Part shown: piece by piece, positions 1 to 6,777 of the stretch | Numbering within the stretch: position 1 is the first letter of the stretch | Layout: each line of letters starts with the position of its first letter | Source: an uncultured bacterium | GTDB taxonomy: Bacteria > Cyanobacteriota > Vampirovibrionia > Gastranaerophilales > Gastranaerophilaceae | NCBI GenBank assembly: GCA_949292185.1 | Contig: CASEYP010000019.1 | Coordinates: forward strand, 62,001-126,000 | DNA length: 64,000 bases | Direction of reading: 5' to 3' | Program-made: the position numbers and the translations under genes | Notes under the pieces: model-generated | Databases searched by the model: none | Told to the model about the DNA's origin: nothing | Seen by the model: the letters and a program-made list of their open reading frames with translations, nothing else

Positions 1-576
1 ATTTTGAGTTTTTACTAAAGTTATTCCATTATAATTTTTTATTATTAAAAATATTAATAGCTTAGGTGTTGATACTTCTTGGAAAATATTATCTGGACTT
101 TCTACAATATTTTTGAATGAATCTTGTACAATAGAAACAAATTTAGGTTTTACAGCCTCTACAAACATATAGGCTAAACCCGCAAATGGATTGTTATCTA
201 ATGCTGGATCATTCATCATTTCAATTGTGACAGCTTCAAATCTGTTATTTACAATTTTTTCAATATTGATATATTTAATTGTTTTTTCATAATTATTTGC
301 TTTCATAGCACTTACAGCACTATAAATAGTGTATTCTGGAGATTTAACAAATATTGTAAATAAAACTCCAGCAAAGATTATAAATAAAACAAGTATTGTT
401 ACCCAAAAATATTTTATATTTTTCGATTTATTATTCTTTTCTTGTATATATTTATCAATAAAATTATCAGAAGTTTCTTCATCTATATTATTATTTTGGG
501 ATTCAACAGATGCTCCACAATAAGCACAAAATTTATAATTATCGGCTATTTCTTTTCCACAATTATTACAATACAT
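1..576 (-). CDS. Zinc-ribbon membrane protein, 3' end outside window
   Basis: I translated this from the minus strand: it opens MYCNNCGKEIADNYKFCAYC, a CxxC...CxxC zinc ribbon in residues 3-20, followed by a polar linker and one membrane segment at about residues 58-80. The rest is a soluble, presumably extracytoplasmic region. The reading frame is open for all 192 codons to the window edge, so the C-terminus is missing. A good ribosome binding site (GAGGTG) precedes the ATG at 576. The layout of zinc ribbon, single helix and exported domain is common in bacteria and the function is unknown. It is divergent from the next gene, which starts with the same kind of ribbon, so the two may share a control region. 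Confidence 0.8.
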   Translation of the reverse strand, partial: MYCNNCGKEIADNYKFCAYCGASVESQNNNIDEETSDNFIDKYIQEKNNKSKNIKYFWVTILVLFIIFAGVLFTIFVKSPEYTIYSAVSAMKANNYEKTIKYINIEKIVNNRFEAVTIEMMNDPALDNNPFAGLAYMFVEAVKPKFVSIVQDSFKNIVESPDNIFQEVSTPKLLIFLIIKNYNGITLVKTQN

Positions 577-655
577 ATTTCACCTCAACAAAAATTATTA
601 TTTAGTTTATTTCAGTATATAATCAATATAAAATAAAAATAAAAAAGGAGTTATT

Positions 656-1498
656 ATGTATTGTCAAAATTGTCAAAAAGAAGTGAATAATAATTCATCT
701 TATTGTCCTTACTGTGGTCAAAAAATTAAAAATAATAAACTATTTAAAATATTTACAGTTACAATAACAATTATTTTATTAATTCTCATAGCTATAATTG
801 GATTTATTATTATTGATAATAACAATTTTAAATCAAGAAATTTTTCAGATTATTTTAATCCAAATATTGGAGGTGTCGGCATTGTTTTTGGATATAACGA
901 TAAGAATGAATTAATAATTCGTGATGTAAAGAAAAATTCACCAGCATCAGAAGCAGGAATACATATTAATGATTTGATTGTAAAGGTAAATGGTAAAGAT
1001 GCAAATGATATTGAGAAAGTATCAAAAATAATGCGAGGTAAGCTTGGTACTAAACTAAATATATTAATAAAGCGTAATAATCAAGAAAAGGAATATACAA
1101 TTGTCAGAGGAAAAATATTCGGAAATGATGGATATTATGAGTTAACAGATAAAGTATACTTAAGACAGGATTATTTAAAGTATGATAATGGAATATATTA
1201 CTTTTGGCTAAAAAGGCTTCCAGGTGCATTTGGTATAAAAGAGGAAAACAAAAATATAAGTTATATTAGTGAATTAATTGCTGTGGATATAATAAATCAA
1301 AAATTTGCAGATGTAGAAATGTATGTATATGATAAAAACAATCATATAATCGATCAAATGGTGTCAAAACAAGGTAAAGTTGAATTTGAAACTATTGCTC
1401 CAGATACAATTGCTCAAAGTTTTTTATTTTTTGTAAGACAGTTGGATAGTGAAATACCTAACAGATACAAAAAAAGACTTAAAGGTTATTTTAATTAA
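656..1498 (+). CDS. Zinc-ribbon, single-pass membrane PDZ protein
   Basis: The 280-residue product has an N-terminal zinc ribbon (CQNC at 3-6, CPYC at 17-20), a membrane helix at about 30-52, then a PDZ domain at about 70-150 recognisable by GGVGIVFG and the segment PASEAGIHINDLIVKVNG. A C-terminal domain of about 130 residues is not recognised. PDZ domains of this type bind peptide C-termini, usually in proteases such as HtrA, but no protease domain is present here. The start is fixed by AAAGGAG eight bases upstream. It is a paralogue in design of the divergent gene at 1-576. I infer a membrane sensor or adaptor; that is a guess. Confidence 0.8.
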   Translation: MYCQNCQKEVNNNSSYCPYCGQKIKNNKLFKIFTVTITIILLILIAIIGFIIIDNNNFKSRNFSDYFNPNIGGVGIVFGYNDKNELIIRDVKKNSPASEAGIHINDLIVKVNGKDANDIEKVSKIMRGKLGTKLNILIKRNNQEKEYTIVRGKIFGNDGYYELTDKVYLRQDYLKYDNGIYYFWLKRLPGAFGIKEENKNISYISELIAVDIINQKFADVEMYVYDKNNHIIDQMVSKQGKVEFETIAPDTIAQSFLFFVRQLDSEIPNRYKKRLKGYFN

Positions 1499-1499
1499 A

Positions 1500-1531
1500 G
1501 ATTACTTAATAAGTAATTCACTCCTTTTTCT
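1500..1531 (+). terminator. Possible terminator after the PDZ gene
   Basis: ATTACTTA and TAAGTAAT form an 8-base inverted repeat almost touching each other, followed by a short T-rich run (CTTTTTC). It sits directly after the stop codon at 1498. The hairpin is AT-rich and weak. Confidence 0.35.
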
Positions 1532-1559
1532 ACAAGGATAGCACAAAAATTTGCAGGAG

Positions 1560-1958
1560 TTATTCTATACCTAAAATTTCACGCTCTATTTGGCGAATGA
1601 AGTCTGGGGAAAGTTCGGTTTTTATTTGCGGTGTTTCGTTTTGAGTATTATTTTCTTTCAATTCAGGCAGAAAGTTCAAAATATTTACAAGGGAATAGTA
1701 CTCTGCTTGGCTTATCTGGCTATTAGTTTTATTACTGTTTGCGATTTTATCCATAAGCTTTTGGGCAAACTTTTGCAAGTCCTCTTTGAACTGGAATTTA
1801 TCATACATTGATTCTTTTCGCTTTTTATCCCAATCATATTGCTTTTTCCAGTAAAACAAAGTCCTTTTTGCAATCCCAAGTTCTAAAGAGATTTCACTAA
1901 CAGTAGAGCCTTTTAAATACATTTGCTCTGCTTGTTTAAATAATTTCATTTTGCTCAT
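1560..1958 (-). CDS. Helix-turn-helix protein, Mu Gp27/DUF1804-like
   Basis: The 132-residue product begins with a homeodomain-like helix-turn-helix (residues 5-40; STVSEISLELGIAKRTLFYW), followed by a basic stretch and a mostly helical tail. Small terminase-type and DUF1804 proteins of Mu-like phages share this N-terminal layout, in which the HTH is followed by the W-K-K motif. Its ATG overlaps the stop of the preceding gene (TAATG) and has GAGGG five bases upstream, so translation is probably coupled. As last gene of the transposition operon it may bind element ends or regulate the operon. The family assignment is from resemblance only. Confidence 0.6.
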   Translation of the reverse strand: MSKMKLFKQAEQMYLKGSTVSEISLELGIAKRTLFYWKKQYDWDKKRKESMYDKFQFKEDLQKFAQKLMDKIANSNKTNSQISQAEYYSLVNILNFLPELKENNTQNETPQIKTELSPDFIRQIEREILGIE

Positions 1959-2518
1959 TAAAATCCCTCAAAAATTAAGTTTTCTATTCCAAAATGGTTT
2001 TTGTCTTGCACTTTTTTAACCTGATAAACGCAGCTCCTATCAATCACTCCAAGGTGTTGGAAATATTTTATCAGCTGATTTAGAAGTGCCATTGTGTTTT
2101 TAATTCTGCGGGGCTTCAGGCGTCTTAATTCGCAGACTTTAAAAAGTTCTTTTATAGAATCAATATCAATTTCGTGCAGGTAATAGCAGTTTATAAAAGG
2201 TATAATATTGAAATTAAAAATCGCGTTATAGTTTCTATAAGTCTCGAATTTGCAGTACTTTTTAACATAATTTTTCATAAAATATTCTTTTGCATCTTCT
2301 ATACTAATTTTTATGTGTTTATTCTTTAGCGGGCTGAATATTTCATAATTTTCATCTGTTTTCGTTTCTTCATTGTATTTATAAATCCCATTTTCAAAAA
2401 GTATTTTATTGCTGTTCAAAAGCTGTTCAAGTTTTGTTTTGCAATCGCATTCTGCTATCAATTCAATATCATCAAGGGTAAATTCTTTTAATCTTTTAGC
2501 TAATTTTTCAATGTTCAT
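1958..2518 (-). CDS. Integrase SAM-like (core-binding) domain protein without catalytic domain
   Basis: The product is 186 residues. Its second half (about 85-165) reads like the N-terminal SAM-like core-binding domain of tyrosine recombinases: a Thr-Tyr-Arg-Asn-Tyr start, a hydrophobic stretch ending IIPFIN, and a basic segment PRRIKNTMALLNQLIKYF. The catalytic domain with its R...HxxR...Y residues is absent and the gene ends cleanly, so this is not an active recombinase. The start overlaps the end of the ATPase gene by four bases (ATGA). I infer a DNA-binding accessory factor for the transposase, perhaps for target or end recognition. The N-terminal 80 residues are not recognised. Confidence 0.55.
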   Translation of the reverse strand: MNIEKLAKRLKEFTLDDIELIAECDCKTKLEQLLNSNKILFENGIYKYNEETKTDENYEIFSPLKNKHIKISIEDAKEYFMKNYVKKYCKFETYRNYNAIFNFNIIPFINCYYLHEIDIDSIKELFKVCELRRLKPRRIKNTMALLNQLIKYFQHLGVIDRSCVYQVKKVQDKNHFGIENLIFEGF

Positions 2519-3195
2519 ATAATTTGCTCCATAACTTCTTTTGTAATTTCTTCTAAATTATTTTCTTTTGCAAAACTTTCAAGTTTGCTTATAAGCTGTA
2601 CTATTTGTCTGAACCTATTGTATTTTTTGTGTATATATTCTATCGAATCAGGGGTAAACGGTATTTCAGATAGTTGGCTAAAAATTTGACTCAAATCTTC
2701 TATTTCAAAGGTTTCAAACTTTACAATTTCACTAAATCTGTCATACAGGTGCTTGTATCTTTCAAGTTTTCTAAGAGCCAAGCCCATTCCGACAAAGACT
2801 ATCGGACAATCGGTTTTATCATGGATATCTCTTAAGGTTTCAACACTTTTGTAATTATTCATCAGGTAGTCGATTTCATCTACAAAAATAATTTTGGGCT
2901 TTTGAATAAGTTTGCTAATCACTACATTAAAGTTATCCGAGGTCAAATACCGAGGGAGTTCGTCCATTTCTCTAACAATTTCTTCAACAAGCCACCTGCT
3001 TGTCATAAGGTTTGAGGCTCGAATGTAAATTCCGTCATATTTGCAGGCTAGCCAAAGTGCCGTTTGTGATTTTCCGAGCCCCGGCTCGCCATATATAAGG
3101 CCCATTTTAGGAATGTTTTTGGATTTGCTTTTCAGGGCTTCAACTAAGCCTATAAAATTCCTTACATTTCGAGTTTTTATAAAGATTTTTTTCAT
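2515..3195 (-). CDS. AAA+ ATPase, MuB/TnsC-type transposition regulator
   Basis: The protein has a Walker A motif (GEPGLGKS) near residue 34 and Walker B (IIFVDEID) near residue 105, followed by sensor-like residues (VFVGMG). Such ATPases bind target DNA, polymerise on it and stimulate their partner transposase. I chose the ATG at 3195, giving 226 residues, because it has AAAGGAT just upstream; an in-frame GTG at 3246 would add 17 residues but lies in a stretch without a binding site. The gene follows the transposase and precedes the SAM-like gene with a four-base overlap. Immunity and target selection would be its expected tasks. Confidence 0.8.
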   Translation of the reverse strand: MKKIFIKTRNVRNFIGLVEALKSKSKNIPKMGLIYGEPGLGKSQTALWLACKYDGIYIRASNLMTSRWLVEEIVREMDELPRYLTSDNFNVVISKLIQKPKIIFVDEIDYLMNNYKSVETLRDIHDKTDCPIVFVGMGLALRKLERYKHLYDRFSEIVKFETFEIEDLSQIFSQLSEIPFTPDSIEYIHKKYNRFRQIVQLISKLESFAKENNLEEITKEVMEQII

Positions 3196-3263
3196 TTTAT
3201 CCTTTCTTGGTTGCTCGCAATAAACGGGTACGGCTTCGCCTTTCACCCACTGCTTTCAATCCG

Positions 3264-5087
3264 CTATTCATATAACAGTTTGTACTCCTTTGTTTGTTTA
3301 AATTCTGTAATCCAAGCGTCGCTTGGGTTATGTTTTATCAAATATTCGTACTTTTCTGAATTGTTTTTGAATATCGGGAGTGACTTTTCTCCGTTGTTTA
3401 TTTTTTGAACACCATTTGAACGAGGCTTGAACTCTTTTTGAAAATTGTTAGAATTTTCCATTTCTTCTTGGTTCGACCTTGCTTCAATCAGTTTTATTTC
3501 ATCATTAGTCAATAATTTTTTAACCGAGTTTATAGTTTTTCGTTTCAGTTTTTGTTGTTTTTGGATTTTTTGTTTGTAATCCTCTAAATCCTCAACCGTT
3601 CCTAAAATCTTTGCCATCGGGTGGGTTTCGGTTACTCGCTCTGCTGTGCATAAATATTCACCTTTCGGGGTAAAAATTTTTACATTAGTCAGATCAAATA
3701 AGTTGTATTTTACTAAAACTTTTCCTCTCAGTCCGTATAGTCTTTCGTCAAAATAGTCGCAGTTCAAGAACCTTACACCATTTCGCTGAATTGTTTTGAC
3801 TTCAGCTGCCAGCATCAAATCGTCAAGCACGCTTTTATCAATATTTTGTTTCTTTCGATTTTCCAAAACCTCTGCGATTGTCATATTCGGTGCATTTGTG
3901 CAGGGCTGAGAGTTTTTGAACTTAAGCCACATATCAATCATTTTGATTGTTTCTTCTATAGTTGGGATGTAGCGGATTGCCGGCAGAGGGCTGGAGTCAG
4001 CTCCGCTGCGTGCCCGTTTAACGCCGCCAACCAAGAGGGCATTATGCAGGTTGGAGTGGAATTTTTCGTTTCGTTTCAAGTATGCAGGTTTGTTGATAAT
4101 TGATGAACCAACATAACTTGGCATTAGTTTTTCAAATCCTTCTTGAAATTCTTTGAAGAACCTCTCAATAACTTTTGACCTTGCGTTATATGGTCTTGCA
4201 AATACCGTTTCAATCCCGAGTTTTGCATAAAGCCCATAAAAGCCTAATTCTCCAAATCCTTTGTCATATGTAAAATACTTTGCTCTAAATGCTCTGCCGT
4301 TATCTTGATAGACAATTTTAGGTATCATATCGAGGTTTATTATTGCATTTCTTAGGGCACTTGCAATGCATTGGGTGTTTTCTTCAAGCATAATTTCATA
4401 ACCGACCAGTGCTGTTGATTTCCAGTCCAAAAATCCGACTAAAGTTGCCCGACAAGGCTTGCCCGTAAACGGATTAATCACTTGAAACGCCAGTTTGTGC
4501 CCGTCTGCGACTAAAATATCCCCGACATCAAGCAGGCTAGCGTCCCTTTTAATATATGGTTCGACTTTGTCTGAAAGTGCTTTTTCACCGTCTCTAGCGA
4601 GCACCCATTTGTCGTAATTATTGTCCTTAAACCATTTTGCATAGCGTCTAAACGTAATATCCGCAGGGATAAAACTTTGGCCTTGCTCTTTGAGCTTGTA
4701 TTTTGTAAGTGCGATTGCTTTGCCGATACAAATTCTATTCGGGTGCAGGAGCAAGCCCATAAATATTTTGATTTCTTCATCCGTTAGACATGTTCTGTAT
4801 TCATTTACAGAAACGTATTTATAATTAGGAATTAGCCTTGTGTAATCCTCAGTTCCGTCCAAACTGGCTTTCCAGCGGTGCAGGCTTCCTCGTGAGATTT
4901 TACCTAAAACACTGAAAAGGTAAGAATCTGAACTGTTATGCAGTTTGACAAAATCATAGTCTGCTTGAAGTTTGTTGACAGCCTTACGACGAAACTCTTG
5001 CCATTTGCGGATTAAATCAAGTTTTGCAAGAGCATTTTGTTTTGCCTTCTCAGGGGTGTATTTGATTGTCTCAACTTGGTTTTCCAT
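3264..5087 (-). CDS. DDE transposase, MuA/TnsB-like (rve fold)
   Basis: The 607-residue protein (619 if the ATG at 5123 is used) contains an RNase H-like integrase core. The likely catalytic triad, numbered from the longer form, is D207 in ILVADGHK, D274 in VYQDNGRAF and E320 in SKVIERFFKEF. A helical DNA-binding region precedes it and a beta-barrel-like region (about 440-520, GLRGKVLVKYNLFD) follows, as in Mu transposase C-terminal domains. All catalytic residues are present, so it may be active. I prefer the start at 5087, preceded by AAGGAT, though 5123 cannot be excluded. It is the first gene of the module. Three TTGAGACA copies lie at its 5' end (see repeats). Confidence 0.85.
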   Translation of the reverse strand: MENQVETIKYTPEKAKQNALAKLDLIRKWQEFRRKAVNKLQADYDFVKLHNSSDSYLFSVLGKISRGSLHRWKASLDGTEDYTRLIPNYKYVSVNEYRTCLTDEEIKIFMGLLLHPNRICIGKAIALTKYKLKEQGQSFIPADITFRRYAKWFKDNNYDKWVLARDGEKALSDKVEPYIKRDASLLDVGDILVADGHKLAFQVINPFTGKPCRATLVGFLDWKSTALVGYEIMLEENTQCIASALRNAIINLDMIPKIVYQDNGRAFRAKYFTYDKGFGELGFYGLYAKLGIETVFARPYNARSKVIERFFKEFQEGFEKLMPSYVGSSIINKPAYLKRNEKFHSNLHNALLVGGVKRARSGADSSPLPAIRYIPTIEETIKMIDMWLKFKNSQPCTNAPNMTIAEVLENRKKQNIDKSVLDDLMLAAEVKTIQRNGVRFLNCDYFDERLYGLRGKVLVKYNLFDLTNVKIFTPKGEYLCTAERVTETHPMAKILGTVEDLEDYKQKIQKQQKLKRKTINSVKKLLTNDEIKLIEARSNQEEMENSNNFQKEFKPRSNGVQKINNGEKSLPIFKNNSEKYEYLIKHNPSDAWITEFKQTKEYKLLYE

Positions 5088-5143
5088 TGTCTCAAAATCC
5101 TTGTAATGCTTTGTGCAACACATTCATCACTCGTTTTGAGACA
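5067..5143. repeat. TTGAGACA octamer repeats at the transposase 5' end
   Basis: TTGAGACA on the minus strand occurs three times within 77 bases (5067-5074, 5088-5095 as TGTCTCAA; 5136-5143 as TTGAGACA on the plus strand). A fourth copy (TGTCTCAA) is at 5853-5860 among the iterons. The first two overlap codons of the transposase, so part of the recurrence may be chance, but the clustering is compatible with binding sites for an element-encoded protein. Confidence 0.35.
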
Positions 5144-5222
5144 GAAGTCAAGTGGGGGTAAATATAAAATAAATATGGTATCTGTTTTCATGTTATAGTA
5201 AGTTCATAATAGTGAGGTGTTT

Positions 5223-5576
5223 ATGAAAAAGTTTGTATATTTAGCAGCTACTCTATTTTTATTTAGTTCTAATTTATCTTATGCAAATTCTAATGAAGCA
5301 TGTACAGACGGGTCAAAATTTTTAGTATTACAAGTTTTAGATAATGGCGTTTTAGGACATATATGTCCACGCATTAATTGGGATTCATATGATTATAAAA
5401 CTGCTTGCAAGTTAAATGGTAGATTAGTATTTTTATCTCCAGATAATAATTATGTTGACGATCAACTTGTAAAAATAAGTAGAAAAGAATGCTTTGCAGA
5501 AGTTGGCACGTTTCAATATATTAACAAAAATAATGATAGAAAAACTGTAAGAGCTGTAGAAATTATAAATAAGTAA
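5223..5576 (+). CDS. Small secreted protein of unknown function
   Basis: The 117-residue product starts with a signal peptide (MKKFVYLAATLFLFSSNLSYA, cleavage expected after the AnA-like Ala near residue 21). The mature part has four cysteines and no motif I recognise. The ATG at 5223 is preferred over the GTG at 5217 because GAGGTG is correctly placed before it. The gene sits between the transposase and the iteron region, so it could be cargo of the mobile module, but nothing shows that directly. Confidence 0.6.
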   Translation: MKKFVYLAATLFLFSSNLSYANSNEACTDGSKFLVLQVLDNGVLGHICPRINWDSYDYKTACKLNGRLVFLSPDNNYVDDQLVKISRKECFAEVGTFQYINKNNDRKTVRAVEIINK

Positions 5577-5638
5577 ATTAAGGTATTAAAAATGATATCC
5601 AAATCTCATTGATAATTTAGGGTATCTCATTTTGCAAG

Positions 5639-5912
5639 TAAAAATAAAATTGCACTTTTTTGCACTTTATTGCACTGAACTTAACTTCAAACACCAAGCC
5701 AATTTTAGCCTAATATGGTCTTAAAAATTTGCAAATGGAGTGCAAAAGAGTGCAAAAAATGAGTAGTTGAGTGCAAGAAAAGACCCATACATCTCAATAC
5801 TAAAAAACAGCCTCAATCGTGCTGTCTGTGTGATTTTTTATTAAATTTTCTCTGTCTCAATGTCCCAGAAACCTATTAGCAAGCAAAAATAAAATTGCAC
5901 TTTTTAGCACTT
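5639..5912. repeat. Phased TGCACT iterons in a non-coding region
   Basis: TGCACT starts at 5651, 5661 and 5671, exactly ten bases apart. The inverted form AGTGCA occurs at 5739, 5749 and 5770. A second direct pair (TGCACT at 5896, AGCACT at 5906) again has ten-base spacing. The surrounding AAAATAAAATTGCACTTTTT is duplicated at about 5641 and 5887. The ten-base phase puts the sites on one face of the helix, as in clustered recombinase, replication-initiator or repressor sites. The stretch 5577-5988 contains no gene. Confidence 0.7.
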
Positions 5913-5956
5913 ATTTATACTGATAAAAACTTGACTCATAATACATATTACTAAAA

Positions 5957-5988
5957 TAAAAGAGACTTTCGTTTGAAAGTCTCTTTTA
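5957..5988 (-). terminator. Terminator of tRNA-Ile
   Basis: AAAAGAGACTTTC and GAAAGTCTCTTTT form a 13-base perfect stem with a four-base loop directly 3' of the tRNA on the minus strand. Its AT-rich flanks supply a U tract in either direction. Confidence 0.75.
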
Positions 5989-6065
<77 letters not shown>

Positions 6066-6137
6066 ATTTTTTGCTATTCATTTCGCATGAATAAATGTAC
6101 TATAAACATTTTTTAAAATCAAGCCTATTTTTTATAA

Positions 6138-6172
6138 AGATTTAGGAGCTATAAAAATAGCTCCCTAATCTC
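6138..6172 (-). terminator. Terminator of the coiled-coil secreted gene
   Basis: GGAGCTAT/ATAGCTCC forms an eight-base stem, extended after two mismatches by GATT/AATC. On the minus strand it is followed by a T-rich run. It lies just beyond the stop codon at 6201. Confidence 0.6.
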
Positions 6173-6200
6173 TTGTTTCTTTATACTTTTCTATGCGTTA

Positions 6201-6647
6201 TTACATATTTATTTTTTGTTCAAAATTCTTTCTGATTTTTGATTTTGCTTTATCTAAGTTTTTAATTCTCTTTTCTGCTTGTTTTACTTGTTTTTTTGCT
6301 GCTTTTCTATCTGCTTTTACTTGTTTTAATTGAGCATCTAGAGCTTCATAATTTGTTTTGTAATTTAATAATTGATTTCTTACTTCAATTTGAGCATTAT
6401 CTAATTGCAAAATAGCATTTTGCATTTTTGTTCCACCTGTAACTTGGCTTGGATCAAGCATTGTGTTTCCACTTGTTCCTGTTAATACTGATGATGATGC
6501 TGTTGAAGATGTTGTTGTAGTTGTTCTTATTGCTGAGCTATCATCAAAGTTTAATGGTGTGAATTGAGTTGATTCTGCCATTGCTAAGCCACTTGTGATT
6601 ATCATTGTACCTAGTACAAGGGTAAAAATTCTTGATAAATTCTTCAT
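6201..6647 (-). CDS. Secreted coiled-coil protein, unknown function
   Basis: The 148-residue product has a clear signal peptide (residues 1-24, ending GLAMA before E). A Ser/Thr-rich low-complexity stretch (about 38-60, TTTTTSSTASSS) follows, then a long coiled coil (about 75-148) rich in Lys, Gln and Ala. GGAGGA precedes the ATG. The gene is monocistronic, between tRNA-Ile and the divergent recJ. The architecture suggests a periplasmic or cell-wall spacer protein, but no family is recognised. Confidence 0.75.
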   Translation of the reverse strand: MKNLSRIFTLVLGTMIITSGLAMAESTQFTPLNFDDSSAIRTTTTTSSTASSSVLTGTSGNTMLDPSQVTGGTKMQNAILQLDNAQIEVRNQLLNYKTNYEALDAQLKQVKADRKAAKKQVKQAEKRIKNLDKAKSKIRKNFEQKINM

Positions 6648-6777
6648 AAATTTTCCTCCGTATAGTCGTAAACCTTGTAATTGTATTTTAATTTATTTTG
6701 TTTTAAAGAAAAAGAAATTTACATAATTTAATATCCGGCAATTCTATGCTATTATTTTAATATATAGGACTTGGAAA

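Larger units (their letters stand above)
1560..5087 (-). mobile_element. Mu/Tn7-like transposition module (four genes)
   Basis: Four tightly packed minus-strand genes encode, in transcription order, a DDE transposase of the MuA/TnsB type, an AAA+ ATPase of the MuB/TnsC type, a small protein resembling the core-binding domain of a tyrosine recombinase, and a helix-turn-helix protein resembling Mu Gp27/DUF1804. The last two gene junctions overlap (ATGA and TAATG). No capsid, tail or lysis gene is present, so this is either a stripped transposable phage or a small Tn7/Mu-like transposon. Base use is visibly more GC-rich than in the neighbours. I could not identify terminal inverted repeats or a target duplication, so the ends given are only those of the genes. 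Confidence 0.75.

Noticed and set aside
5639-5912. CRISPR array
   Set aside because: The repeats are 6-7 bases long with ten-base spacing and occur in both orientations; there are no spacers or cas genes.
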